A stretch of 34,385 nt of DNA from JAGMXM01 sp964458325 (GCA_964458325.1 CAYWIM010000048.1:1-34385); one strand, 5' to 3'. Counted from the first letter of the stretch, positions 1 to 10,584 are shown. Numbers and translations are program-made. Notes: generated from the sequence alone by a model not told the origin.

Positions 1-340
<340 letters not shown>

Positions 341-593
341 AAAGTTTGAACTGCTTCGAGGCCTCATGGCCCCGATCAAGATTCTTACTCAAAGCCTCTG
401 TCTTGCGACAGAGTCACTTCGAGGGCTCAAAAATCGCACGATTCAATTTTCAAAGAGCAGAGGTGGTTGCCCACCAAAATTCCTCCCCATCAGGGGATAA
501 AAAACCCGAGCGCTGTTTTCATCCAGCTACTCAGCTCTTTTTAAAGCTAACTTCTTCTCTGCCGGACTCGCTCTCACCTTTGATCGGTGAAGC
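341..593 (-). other. rRNA operon leader with boxA antitermination signal and processing hairpin
   Basis: This is the transcribed leader between the predicted rrn start (about 593) and mature 16S. Reading the minus strand, 459 to 451 is TGCTCTTTG, a close match to the boxA element that loads Nus factors for rRNA antitermination. A perfect 7-bp hairpin with a TTGC loop (CTCTGTC/GACAGAG, 396-413) lies between boxA and 16S and may take part in processing. boxA identity rests on sequence match and position. Confidence 0.7.
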
Positions 594-1351
594 GTGCACA
601 ATCTACTCATCCTGAAAATCTCTGCAAGTGTTTTTTGAATATTTTTTGAAATAGTTTTTATCTTCTTCGGCCCCAATGAATTATATCGATACCATGGCAG
701 CCTCCAAACCATCGCACCCCGTAGCAACTCCCGCAATGCCCACGCGTTGCTGCGCATCGCCGCATCCACGCGGCTCCGATCCATCAAAACAACACCAATC
801 GATTGCGCGCCAATGCGTTGCAAGGCGCTCACCGCCAACCTAATCTGGCTGATCACCCCGAGCCGATTGGTCCCCACAACCACGACGCCGCCCCCTGACG
901 CCTCGATCAGCTCCAGGGCCGAATATCCTTCGCCCAGCGGCGTCGCAAGCCCTCCCGCACCCTCGACCACCAGCCCCTCACACGCCGCCGCTCGAGCCTC
1001 GATCCAATCGACGACCTCCCCCAGCGCAGGCAGGGCCAGGCCCGACTGCCTCGCCGCCACCCAGGGCGCCAGCGGCCGCCGCACGTAACACCGGCACACC
1101 TCCCATTTGTCGTCAACATCGCTCTGTATATTGTCAATATCTTTTATGTCGTCCATCGATCCTGCACAAAACGGTTTCACCGCGCGCACATCCCGGCCCG
1201 AGCTCCGGCCCCACGCGACCAGCAGCCGAGTCAGCAGCGTCTTTCCCACTCCTGTGTCGATCCCGGTCACCCAGAGCACGCATCCGCGCCCCGCGGATTC
1301 ATCCCCCGATCCTCCAGCGATCGCCTGGCGGCTTTCACAATATGATTTCAT
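527..1351 (-). CDS. bioD: Dethiobiotin synthetase
   Basis: ATP-dependent enzyme that closes the ureido ring of 7,8-diaminopelargonate to make dethiobiotin, the penultimate step of biotin synthesis, in the cytoplasm. From ATG at 1351 the product is 274 residues. The P-loop GIDTGVGKT is at 30-38, followed by the VKPF substrate-lysine segment and the VVEGAGG switch motif that are typical of BioD. A TTG at 1360 or a GTG just before the P-loop are alternative starts. Family members are usually about 225 residues. This one has a long N-terminus and a Lys-rich tail of about 50 residues encoded by the A/T-rich rrn promoter zone, so the tail may be neutral. No other bio gene is in view. Transcription would run directly into the rRNA leader. 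Confidence 0.85.
   Translation of the reverse strand: MKSYCESRQAIAGGSGDESAGRGCVLWVTGIDTGVGKTLLTRLLVAWGRSSGRDVRAVKPFCAGSMDDIKDIDNIQSDVDDKWEVCRCYVRRPLAPWVAARQSGLALPALGEVVDWIEARAAACEGLVVEGAGGLATPLGEGYSALELIEASGGGVVVVGTNRLGVISQIRLAVSALQRIGAQSIGVVLMDRSRVDAAMRSNAWALRELLRGAMVWRLPWYRYNSLGPKKIKTISKNIQKTLAEIFRMSRLCTLHRSKVRASPAEKKLALKRAE
600..660 (-). promoter_or_regulatory. rrn promoter with UP-like A/T tract
   Basis: On the minus strand there is a -35 TTGCAG (622-627), a 16-nt spacer and a -10 TAGATT (600-605). Immediately upstream, 628-660 is almost pure A/T with repeated A-runs, as expected of an UP element bound by the RNA polymerase alpha subunit. It faces the 16S gene about 260 nt downstream. 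The whole promoter lies inside the 3' coding part of bioD, which is on the same strand. Confidence 0.75.
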
Positions 1352-1538
1352 ACATGTCAATCAATATTACGATTGTTCATTTGTCCGGTGTCCGCGTCCC
1401 GCCGGCGGACGCCCCCCCATCCGATCGCTCTCCAGGGCGGGCCCGTCGGCGCCCGGTCCGTCGCGCGCTGTCTCCGGGGGCGAAAGGAGCTCTGCTTCAG
1501 GATCCGCACGCCTTTGGCGCGCACGAGTTCGATCCGCC

Positions 1539-1566
1539 TTGATCCGCGGCGGGTCCGTCGTATGCT
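1539..1566 (+). promoter_or_regulatory. Predicted promoter, possibly giving a leaderless mRNA
   Basis: TTGATC (1539-1544), a 16-nt spacer and TATGCT (1561-1566) lie 6 nt before the ATG at 1573. With a start about 7 nt after the -10 box, the mRNA would begin at the start codon. No Shine-Dalgarno sequence is present. Apart from weak A/T-rich sequence at 1361-1380 upstream of bioD, I see no gene in 1352-1538. Confidence 0.45.
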
Positions 1567-1572
1567 GGGTGC

Positions 1573-1860
1573 ATGGACTGGCAACAATGGGCTGCGCTCG
1601 CGCTGGTAACCGCCGGGGCGGCTGCGCTGGCGCGGATGTTCTGTCGGCGCCGATCCGGCTCCTCGGGCTGGGGTTGCCACGGTTCCGAATGTCTTATGTC
1701 CGCGACGGCCCGACGCGCGGCCGGCTCGGGGCGAGGCCCCGGCCCGCAGGGGGATGCGGCGATCCCGTCGGCGGTCCCGAGCCAGCCCCGGACCCGCTGG
1801 AAGGCTCCTGGAAATGCCCAAGCGCCCGGAGGAATCATGCGAAGGACGCCTCCGGCGTGA
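1573..1860 (+). CDS. Small Cys-containing single-pass membrane protein, hypothetical
   Basis: 95 residues. A Trp-containing N-terminus leads into one hydrophobic Ala/Leu helix (about 6-24), then a basic stretch (CRRR) and a Cys-containing segment (CRRRSGSSGWGCHGSEC). This layout (short N-terminus, one membrane segment, Arg cluster, Cys/Gly-rich tail) resembles FeoB-associated Cys-rich small membrane proteins, but no feo gene is present, so that is only a resemblance. The last 45 residues are low-complexity Pro/Arg/Gly and may be functionally unimportant. It precedes hsp20 by 66 bp on the same strand and may head that operon. An ORF this short in GC-rich DNA can occur by chance; the hydropathy and the promoter directly upstream favour a real gene. 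Confidence 0.45.
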   Translation: MDWQQWAALALVTAGAAALARMFCRRRSGSSGWGCHGSECLMSATARRAAGSGRGPGPQGDAAIPSAVPSQPRTRWKAPGNAQAPGGIMRRTPPA

Positions 1861-1926
1861 AAATGGCTTTTCAAGGATTCCGGAACAGCCCATATTCGGT
1901 TCTTGGGAATCATTTCTCATCTTGTT

Positions 1927-2352
1927 ATGGCGACGTGTAAAGCCAAAGGATCGCTGGCGTTTGAAGGCCGGCCTGCCTCCAGACCCAGCGGCGAGACTGC
2001 CTCGGGGGCCTATTGGGTCCCCAACACCGACGTCTACATCACCGAACGCATCCTCTGCATCAAGATCGAGCTTGCGGGCATTCACCGGGAAGAGCTTGTG
2101 CTGACCGCGGAGGGCAGCCGCCTTGTCGTTTGCGGCCGCCGGCCCGACGGATCCCGCCCCCATAAATGCAGGTTCCGCGTGATGGAAATCGACTATGGCG
2201 CCTTCGAGCGGATCATCGATATCCCGGAGGGCTTTGACCTCGCCCACGCGCGGGCCTTATACCAAAATGGCTTTCTGCACATTGAAGTGCCCGCCGCTGC
2301 CGAACCCATCCCCCATCGAATCACGGTCCCGATCGTCGACAAGACGGATTGA
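1927..2352 (+). CDS. Hsp20/alpha-crystallin family small heat-shock protein
   Basis: 141 residues from ATG 1927; an in-frame TTG at 1903 is a less likely start. The alpha-crystallin domain covers roughly residues 25-130. It opens with a PNTDVYITE segment, then IKIELAGIHREEL, the usual sHsp beta-strand pattern (ELAG(I/V)..E), and ends with the YQNGFLHIEVP strand, equivalent to the A-x-x-x-N/D-G-V-L motif. The N-terminal arm is short. Such proteins hold unfolding clients for ATP-dependent chaperones. The lon start is 48 bp downstream on the same strand, so the pair probably forms a stress operon. I see no CIRCE-like inverted repeat upstream. Confidence 0.88.
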   Translation: MATCKAKGSLAFEGRPASRPSGETASGAYWVPNTDVYITERILCIKIELAGIHREELVLTAEGSRLVVCGRRPDGSRPHKCRFRVMEIDYGAFERIIDIPEGFDLAHARALYQNGFLHIEVPAAAEPIPHRITVPIVDKTD

Positions 2353-2400
2353 CCCTTCGAGGTGCGACCGGTTTGCGGACCCGCACTTTACAACACGAGT

Positions 2401-4856
<2,456 letters not shown>

Positions 4857-4860
<4 letters not shown>

Positions 4861-5660
4861 CCACCCCCGCCCTCATTCGACGGCCTCGCGGCATGCGGCT
4901 CTGGCTGACCCCTTGCGTGGCCGGCCTTTGGCTTCTTGCCCGCCTCGCCGCAACTCCCGCCGCCTCTCCGCCGGCTGCGACCGACCCGGCCGATGAGGCC
5001 GCAGGCCGCGCCCTGGCCGCCGAGCTGCGCACCCTCATGCCGGCCAAGGACCTCCTCACCTCCGGCCGCCTCCTGATCCGAAACCCGGACGGCGCGATCC
5101 GAACCGTCCCCATCCGCATGCGGATCGAGGCCCGGCCCGATTCTGCGACAACGTCCTACGAGGCATTCTCCCCAGCCGGAGATCGCGTCGATTATCTGGC
5201 GATCCGGCAGGCGGCCGACGGATCGCGCGCTTACTTTGCCCCCGAATCCGAGGCCGCGTCCGAGCCGCCTGCCCTGCGCCCGCTCCTGGATCCCATGATC
5301 CCTTTTGCGCGGTCGGATTTCTGGGCGGCCGATCTCGGGCTCGATTTCCTCTCCTGGCCTCTCCAGCGCATTGTCCGATCCGAAATGCGCCGCGGCCGGC
5401 CGTGCCGCCTCCTGGAAAGCCAGAACCCATCCGCTTCACCCTCGGGCTATTCCCGCGTCCTCTCGTGGATCGATGCCGAACAAAACCAGATCATCCTCGC
5501 CAAGGCCTACACCGCCGACCGGAGATTGCTGAAGGAGTTCTCCGTCGACAGCCTCAAGAAGGTCCACGGCCGATGGCAGGTCAAGAAGCTCGAAATGCGC
5601 AACCTCCAATCCGATACACGGACTCAGCTCGAATTCGACCTCGACATCCCAGCCGAATAG
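4857..5660 (+). CDS. Secreted LolA-like outer-membrane lipoprotein-sorting family protein
   Basis: 267 residues. The ATG overlaps the lon stop (ATGA), indicating translational coupling. An N-terminal signal peptide (basic RRPRGMR, then hydrophobic LTPCVAGLWLLARLAATPA, about residues 8-35) predicts export. The C-terminal half has the pattern of the LolA-like family related to TP0789: SRVLSWIDAEQNQIILAKAY, then a strand ending LLKEFSVDSLKKVHGRWQVK and the closing T.LEFDLDIP strand. LolA-fold proteins carry lipoproteins or lipids across the periplasm. Which cargo this one carries cannot be read from sequence. No LolB or LolCDE gene is nearby. Reading-frame-open sequence extends upstream to 3690, but that part overlaps lon and is not coding. 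Confidence 0.75.
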
Positions 5661-5722
5661 ATCGATCGCGGGCCCTCGCCCGGCGAATTCGGCGCCGCGG
5701 GCCCGTCCCTGAATCACACACT

Positions 5723-6532
5723 GTGAAAATCACGGCGGAAATTCTTCGATCCATGAAAGGCCGCCAGCGCATCCCCGCGCTCACCGCCTACGACTATCCA
5801 CTGGCCCGCCTGCTCGACGAGGCCGGCATCCCGCTCATCCTGGTTGGCGACTCCCTCGGAATGGTCACGCTCGGCTACCCCGACACGACCCACGTCACCA
5901 TGGCCGATATGGAGCATCATGTCCGCGCCGCCGCTCGAGCTCAGCCCCGGGCGCTCCTGGCCGCCGACCTGCCGTATCGGTCTTTCGATACCGCCGCCGA
6001 CGCCGTCGCCAATGCCCGGCGCCTCGTCCATGCCGGGGCCGAGGCCGTCAAGGCCGAAGGCGGCCGCTCCATCCTCTCCCAGATCCGCGCCATCATCGAG
6101 GATGGGATTCCCTATCTCGGCCATCTCGGCATGCTCCCCCAGAGCGTCCTTGTCGAAGGCGGCTACCGCATCAAGGGCCGGAGGCCGGAGGAGCACGAGA
6201 ACCTCCTAGCCGACGCCCTCGCCCTCGCCCAGGCCGGCGCCTTCGCCGTCGTCCTCGAGCTCGTCCTCCCGGCCGTCGCCGCCGAGATCACCCGAGCCGT
6301 TCCCATCCCCACGATCGGCATCGGCTCCGGCCCCGATTGCGACGGCCAGATCCTGGTCACGCTCGATCTCATCGGCACATTCCCCTGGTTCCGTCCCCGG
6401 TTCGTCCAGCCTCGGCTCGAGGGGGCTGAGCTGATGAAATCGGCCGTGATCGCCTGGAGAGATTCGATCGAGCCTGGGCCCCGGCCTGCGCCCGAGCCGC
6501 CCCTCACGCGTCCTGATGCCTCGCATGGATAA
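5723..6532 (+). CDS. panB: 3-methyl-2-oxobutanoate hydroxymethyltransferase (ketopantoate hydroxymethyltransferase)
   Basis: First committed step of pantothenate/CoA synthesis: transfers a hydroxymethyl group from methylene-tetrahydrofolate to 2-oxoisovalerate. 269 residues from a GTG start, the usual family length. Visible motifs are the N-terminal LTAYDYPLARLLDEAG, the metal-ligand LVGDSLGMV segment, LAADLPYRSF, VKAEGG and the QSVLVEGGY region, then the active-site glutamate in AFAVVLELV and PTIGIGSGPDCDGQILV. The frame is open upstream to 5402, but that overlaps the LolA-like gene, so GTG 5723 is preferred. The 3' end overlaps pilT by 17 bp. No panC or panD is in the window. Confidence 0.95.
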   Translation: MKITAEILRSMKGRQRIPALTAYDYPLARLLDEAGIPLILVGDSLGMVTLGYPDTTHVTMADMEHHVRAAARAQPRALLAADLPYRSFDTAADAVANARRLVHAGAEAVKAEGGRSILSQIRAIIEDGIPYLGHLGMLPQSVLVEGGYRIKGRRPEEHENLLADALALAQAGAFAVVLELVLPAVAAEITRAVPIPTIGIGSGPDCDGQILVTLDLIGTFPWFRPRFVQPRLEGAELMKSAVIAWRDSIEPGPRPAPEPPLTRPDASHG

Positions 6533-7730
6533 CCCCGAACCCACTCTCGAATCGCTCGTTATCGAGGCGGCCCGGCAAGGCGCCAGCGACCTTCACCTCG
6601 AGGCAGGCCTGCCTCCCGCCATCCGCATCCGGGGCGCTCTCCAGGTCGCCAACCTCCCCCTGCCCGCCCGGTCGCTCGTCGAGATCGCCCGCGCACTCCT
6701 CGGCGCCGACGGATGGGCGGCCTTCGAGCAGCGCCGCTCCTGCGACCTTTCCCGCAACGTCGCCGGGTATCGCTGCCGGTTCAACGTGTTCCAGACCTCC
6801 CGGGGCATCGGGCTCGCCATCCGCCTCCTCTCCTCGTTCCAGGTCACGCTCGAGAAGCTCAATCTCCACCCCGATCTGCGCCGCTGGATCGGCCATTCCC
6901 ATGGGCTCATCCTGGTCTGCGGACCCACCGGCTGCGGCAAATCCTCGACTCTCGCCGCCTTCATCCAGGAAATCAACCTCTCCGAGGCGCGCCACATCGT
7001 CACGATCGAAAGCCCCATCGAATATCATTTCCGCCCCGTCCGATCCTATATCCGCCAGCGCGAGGTCGGCCGCGACACGCCCAGCTTCGAGCAAGCCCTC
7101 CTCGATGCCCTGCGGGAGGATCCCGACGTCCTCATGGTCGGCGAGATGCGCGATCCCGAGACGATGCGCCTGACGCTCAACGCGGCCGAGACCGGCCACC
7201 TCGTCCTCTCGACGCTCCACTCCTCGACCGCGGCCGAAGCCCTGCAGCGGATGGTCTCCGCGTTCCCCCCCGAAATCCAGGCCGGCGTCTGCGCCCAGCT
7301 CGCCGATTGCCTCATCGGCGTCATCGCCCAACGCCTTCGCCACCGTCCGGACATCAACCTCCGCGTCCCCGAATGCGAGATCCTCACCTCCTCGACCGCC
7401 GTCAAGAGCTTCATCCGCTCGCGCGAGTTCTTCAAGATCGCCTCGAGCCTCGAGACCGGGGCCGAGCATGGGATGTGGACCTTCACCCGATATCGCGCTT
7501 GGCTCGATAAACGCGCCAAATGGCACACCCCCACCGGGCCCGAGCCTGGGAATGCCGAGGACGAAACCACACCGGCCTCGACGGCTGTCCCCGCGGGAAT
7601 CCCGACCCCCTCGGCGCCCGTGGCATCCGCCGCCACCCCGCTCCCCCATCATCCCCCGGCGCGCATCGAGATCAAACCCGTTGAAGGGGGGCTCGAATCT
7701 CTCCTCCGCCGCCTCGGCGGCAAATCGTAA
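6516..7730 (+). CDS. pilT: PilT-type pilus retraction ATPase
   Basis: Hexameric cytoplasmic ATPase that powers type IV pilus disassembly. 404 residues. It has the N-terminal PAS-like region (SDLHLEAGLPPAIRIRG), Walker A GPTGCGKSST (136-145), an Asp box (VTIESPIEY), Walker B DPDVLMVGEMRD (about 202-213) and the His box AETGHLVLSTLH. The core ends near residue 336 at the TRYRAWLDKRAKWH segment, as in PilT/PilU. It is followed by about 60 residues of Pro/Ala/Thr-rich linker and a C-terminal helix-like GGLESLLRRLGG that PilT does not normally have. Tetracysteine or tracer motifs of assembly ATPases (PilB) are absent, supporting a retraction role. The start at 6516 lies inside panB; ATG 6525 is an alternative. 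Confidence 0.9.
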   Translation: MPRMDNPEPTLESLVIEAARQGASDLHLEAGLPPAIRIRGALQVANLPLPARSLVEIARALLGADGWAAFEQRRSCDLSRNVAGYRCRFNVFQTSRGIGLAIRLLSSFQVTLEKLNLHPDLRRWIGHSHGLILVCGPTGCGKSSTLAAFIQEINLSEARHIVTIESPIEYHFRPVRSYIRQREVGRDTPSFEQALLDALREDPDVLMVGEMRDPETMRLTLNAAETGHLVLSTLHSSTAAEALQRMVSAFPPEIQAGVCAQLADCLIGVIAQRLRHRPDINLRVPECEILTSSTAVKSFIRSREFFKIASSLETGAEHGMWTFTRYRAWLDKRAKWHTPTGPEPGNAEDETTPASTAVPAGIPTPSAPVASAATPLPHHPPARIEIKPVEGGLESLLRRLGGKS

Positions 7731-7764
7731 CCGCGCAGGGCGGGCCCGGCGCGCCAGCGGCCGG

Positions 7765-8958
7765 TCAGCCCTTCCGATACCGCCTCCAGCCCGCGGCCGC
7801 CAGCGCGAGCAGCCCTGCCGCCACCGCGCCGCTCACCGGCTCTGGCACCGGAGCGTAGCCGGTCACCAAAAACGCTTCCATCGTCCCGTCCGGATGCATC
7901 GCCGTCCCCACAATCGCGCTCCCGTCGGCCGATACCCCCCGGGCATCCACCAGTTGCCAGCCCGCCCACGCCGACATATCCACCCCGGCATCGAACAGAA
8001 CCTCGAGCAGATCGCGCATCCCGCTGAAGCTATCCCAGACGAATGCTGCGAAGCCCTCCGGGTTTTCCGCCGTCGTCTCGACCGAACCCTGCCCTACAAT
8101 CACGCTGCCATCTCCGGATGCCGCATAAGCGTAGCTGGCAAAAGCGCCGCCCGGCAGGTCTCCCAGACCCACCATCCCATCCCCATCGGTATGTCGAAAC
8201 GCCTCGTCTCCTGATCCCGAGCTGCTATACCCCACGGTCAACATACCATCCCCCGACACTCCCCACGCCTCGCTGTAATATTCCCCCCCTGTCAGATCCC
8301 CCAGCGGCTGCAGAGTCGGATTCGCGGTTGTCCACCGGAACGCCTCGGTCCCGCTCGCATGGTCCCCATAGCCGACCACCGTGTGGCCATCGCTGGACAC
8401 ACCTAATGCCTCGGACAAGGTGCCTCCAGTAAAATACCCCAGGCTCGCCACAACCCCCGAATCCCAGCGGACCGCCGTCGGCAGGAAAGAGCTGTCGAAA
8501 GCCGAACCCACAATTACCGATCCGTCGCTCGAGACCGCATACGCCGCGTCGTTGGGCGGTGAAAGCACGCTGGGCAGGGCGGTCATCGGCCCCGGCGACG
8601 TCCAGCTCGTTGCAGGCGCGCTCCAGGGAATCTCGCCGACGTTTCCATACCCCGCCACGGTATTGCCGTTGTGGTTCGCCGCATACGCCGCGCTGTCGAA
8701 AACGCCGCCCGCCAGATCGCCCAAGCCCGCAATGCCGCCTCCCGACGTCCACCGAAACGCCTCGCTGAATCCACCGATCGCGGAGCTCGAATCCCCCCAG
8801 CCCACCGCCACCTGCCCATCACCGGACACGCCCTCCCCATAGCTGTAAGTGCCCCCCGGCAGAAACCCCAGCGGCGTGAATTGCATGCCTCCCTCGACGG
8901 ATAGGCCCGCCACTGCGAAAGCCGCGAACATCCAGACACCTTTGAAAATCCTTTTCAT
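7765..8958 (-). CDS. Secreted HAF-repeat protein with PEP-CTERM sorting signal
   Basis: 397 residues. Signal peptide at 1-23 (MKRIFKGVW, then a hydrophobic AAFAVAGL stretch). The body is about six tandem units of about 45-55 residues, each built on LG(D/F)L.GG, then a Ser/Ala..A.(A/G)VS.DG..VVG and EAFRWT, which is the extracellular HAF-repeat pattern expected to form a beta-propeller-like fold. The C-terminus is a clear PEP-CTERM signal: VPEPV, a hydrophobic helix, then a basic tail WRRYRKG. Such proteins are processed by an exosortase and released to the surface or exopolysaccharide; no exosortase gene is here. Convergent with pilT. Function of the repeats is unknown. Confidence 0.9.
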   Translation of the reverse strand: MKRIFKGVWMFAAFAVAGLSVEGGMQFTPLGFLPGGTYSYGEGVSGDGQVAVGWGDSSSAIGGFSEAFRWTSGGGIAGLGDLAGGVFDSAAYAANHNGNTVAGYGNVGEIPWSAPATSWTSPGPMTALPSVLSPPNDAAYAVSSDGSVIVGSAFDSSFLPTAVRWDSGVVASLGYFTGGTLSEALGVSSDGHTVVGYGDHASGTEAFRWTTANPTLQPLGDLTGGEYYSEAWGVSGDGMLTVGYSSSGSGDEAFRHTDGDGMVGLGDLPGGAFASYAYAASGDGSVIVGQGSVETTAENPEGFAAFVWDSFSGMRDLLEVLFDAGVDMSAWAGWQLVDARGVSADGSAIVGTAMHPDGTMEAFLVTGYAPVPEPVSGAVAAGLLALAAAGWRRYRKG

Positions 8959-9093
8959 AAGTCACATTGACAGCACCGCACTTCGATCGGCCCGATCCGT
9001 CCCGCCGCGACCGAACTCCACCCCCCCGCCGAACCCCGATCCCGCGATCGTACAGCTCGATCCATCGCGTCCCCAGCCAGTGAACAGGAGAAA

Positions 9094-9123
9094 TTCTTAT
9101 CTCGGATTCGGACGTGAAGTCAA
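9094..9123 (-). promoter_or_regulatory. Predicted promoter for the PEP-CTERM gene
   Basis: On the minus strand TTGACT (9118-9123), an 18-nt spacer and TAAGAA (9094-9099) precede the PEP-CTERM start at 8958 by about 130 nt of untranslated leader. The divergent 321-bp region 8959-9279 otherwise holds two inverted repeats (listed separately) and no credible gene. Confidence 0.4.
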
Positions 9124-9136
9124 GCTGGATTCTGTC

Positions 9137-9155
9137 GAAAAGCCAGCAGCTTTTC
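9137..9155. repeat. Perfect 7-bp inverted repeat (GAAAAGC/GCTTTTC)
   Basis: GAAAAGC (9137-9143) and GCTTTTC (9149-9155) are separated by five bases. It sits just upstream of the predicted PEP-CTERM promoter, in the divergent region before pilC. There is no T-run on either side, so an operator-like role is more likely than a terminator. Confidence 0.4.
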
Positions 9156-9194
9156 AGTGCGAATCGGACGCCGGCAAATCAATCAAATGCAGGG

Positions 9195-9225
9195 CAATGG
9201 GGCCAATGTGGAATGGACCCCATTG
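9195..9225. repeat. Perfect 8-bp inverted repeat upstream of pilC
   Basis: CAATGGGG (9195-9202) and CCCCATTG (9218-9225) flank a 15-nt spacer, 55 bp before the pilC start. Could be a dimeric regulator site or an mRNA hairpin. A pyrimidine-rich stretch follows (TCTTCTTCC), but it is not a true U-tract. Confidence 0.45.
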
Positions 9226-9279
9226 TCTTCTTCCGTCATGAACGGACGAACCTGATCTCGCCCAAACGCGGGGCTTGCC

Positions 9280-10512
9280 ATGGCCGGTGGGCGGGCTAAG
9301 TTCGTGGCGGACATGCCCACGCTGCCAGGCAAGATGCGGTATCCGGCCGCTGGACAGCTCGGCCTTCACCGGCGCGAGCCGGCCCGGGAGGTCCATCCGT
9401 TGCCGGGACGCCCGCGTCCGGCGCCCCCTCCGGCCGATGGCCCGGGCGAGGCCGGAGGATGGTGGTCGCCGCGGATCAAGCGGGTGGACCTGATGGTTTT
9501 CACGCGGCAGCTGGCGACGATGCTCGACAGCGGCATGGGGGTGGTCCCCTCCCTGGTGGCCCTGGGCGAGCAGCATTCGAATCCGACGTTGCAGACGGTC
9601 ATCCGCGACCTCTGCCGGAGGGTCGAGGGCGGGGAGAGCCTGTCGCAGTCGCTGCAGCGGCACAGCCATCTGTTCTCGAAGCTCTACATCCGAATGGTCG
9701 AGGCCGGGGAGCGCGGCGGGCTGCTGGCCGAAATCCTGGCCCGGCTCGCCGCCTACCTCGAGAGCACCGTCCGGCTGCGCCGCCGGATCAAGGCGGCGCT
9801 GGCCTATCCCATCGCGGTCACCGCCGCGGCGGTGCTGGTGACGGTGTTTCTGCTGGCCTTCGTGGTGCCGGTCTTCCAGGATATTTACGCCCAGTTCGGG
9901 ACCCATCTGCCTCGCCCGACGCAATGGCTGATCGACACGGGGTTGGCGCTGCGCCGGGAGGGGCCGATGCTGGCGGTGCTCGCGGCTGCCGCCGCCTATG
10001 GAATCGCGGTCCTGGTCCGCACGCCCTCCGGCCGCCTGGCCTGGGACGAGCTCAAGATCCGCGTGCCGATCCTGGGGCCGCTGATGCATAAGGTCGCCCT
10101 CGCCCGGTTCGCCCGCACCTTCGCCTCGCTCTTTCGCAGCGGCGTGCCGATCCTGGAGGTCCTGACCATGGTGGCCGGGACCTGCGGAAACGCCGTGATG
10201 GAGGAGGCGGCCCTGCAGGCCGCCCGCGACATCGAGAAAGGCGACGGGATCGCGGGCGCCCTTGCGCGGCATGCCGTCTTTCCCGGGATGTTCATCCGCA
10301 TGCTGGCGGCGGGCGAGCAGACCGGCCGGCTCGAGCTCATGCTCGATCGGATCGCGGACTTCTGGGACGAGGAGGTCGAGGCCACCCTGGGCGGCCTGAT
10401 GTCCGTGCTCGAGCCCCTGCTCATCCTCGGGCTGGGCCTGCTGATCGGGGGCCTGGTCATCGCCATGTTCCTCCCGATTTTAAGTTTGAATGATATCATT
10501 CTTCAGCGATAA
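9280..10512 (+). CDS. PilC/GspF-type inner-membrane platform protein
   Basis: 410 residues. Integral membrane platform of type IV pilus or type II secretion machines, binding the assembly ATPases on the cytoplasmic side. Two T2SSF domains are visible. The first starts FTRQLATMLDSGMGVVPSL (about 75) and includes GERGGLLAEIL; the second starts FARTFASLFRSGVPILEVL (about 278) and includes GEQTGRLELML. Three hydrophobic segments are seen: AVTAAAVLVTVFLLAFVVPVF, MLAVLAAAAAYGIAVLV and the C-terminal PLLILGLGLLIGGLVIAM. The first 70 residues are Pro/Arg-rich and unlike other PilC N-termini, so the true start could be the later ATG at 9313 or 9493. PilC and GspF cannot be told apart on sequence alone; nearby pilT favours a pilus. 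Confidence 0.88.
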   Translation: MAGGRAKFVADMPTLPGKMRYPAAGQLGLHRREPAREVHPLPGRPRPAPPPADGPGEAGGWWSPRIKRVDLMVFTRQLATMLDSGMGVVPSLVALGEQHSNPTLQTVIRDLCRRVEGGESLSQSLQRHSHLFSKLYIRMVEAGERGGLLAEILARLAAYLESTVRLRRRIKAALAYPIAVTAAAVLVTVFLLAFVVPVFQDIYAQFGTHLPRPTQWLIDTGLALRREGPMLAVLAAAAAYGIAVLVRTPSGRLAWDELKIRVPILGPLMHKVALARFARTFASLFRSGVPILEVLTMVAGTCGNAVMEEAALQAARDIEKGDGIAGALARHAVFPGMFIRMLAAGEQTGRLELMLDRIADFWDEEVEATLGGLMSVLEPLLILGLGLLIGGLVIAMFLPILSLNDIILQR

Positions 10513-10525
10513 TATCACGTTATAT

Positions 10526-10549
10526 ATTCCGGAAAGATCCGGCCGGAAT
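10526..10549. repeat. Inverted repeat ATTCCGG/CCGGAAT between pilC and the sigma-54 activator
   Basis: ATTCCGG (10526-10532) and CCGGAAT (10543-10549) are perfect 7-bp arms around a 10-nt loop, in an A/T-rich pocket 36 bp before the activator start. It could be an autoregulatory operator or an intercistronic mRNA hairpin. There is no T-run, so it is not an obvious terminator. Confidence 0.45.
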
Positions 10550-10584
10550 GTCCGGGCGGGCTCGGAAGACGAAGGCGTGATGTT

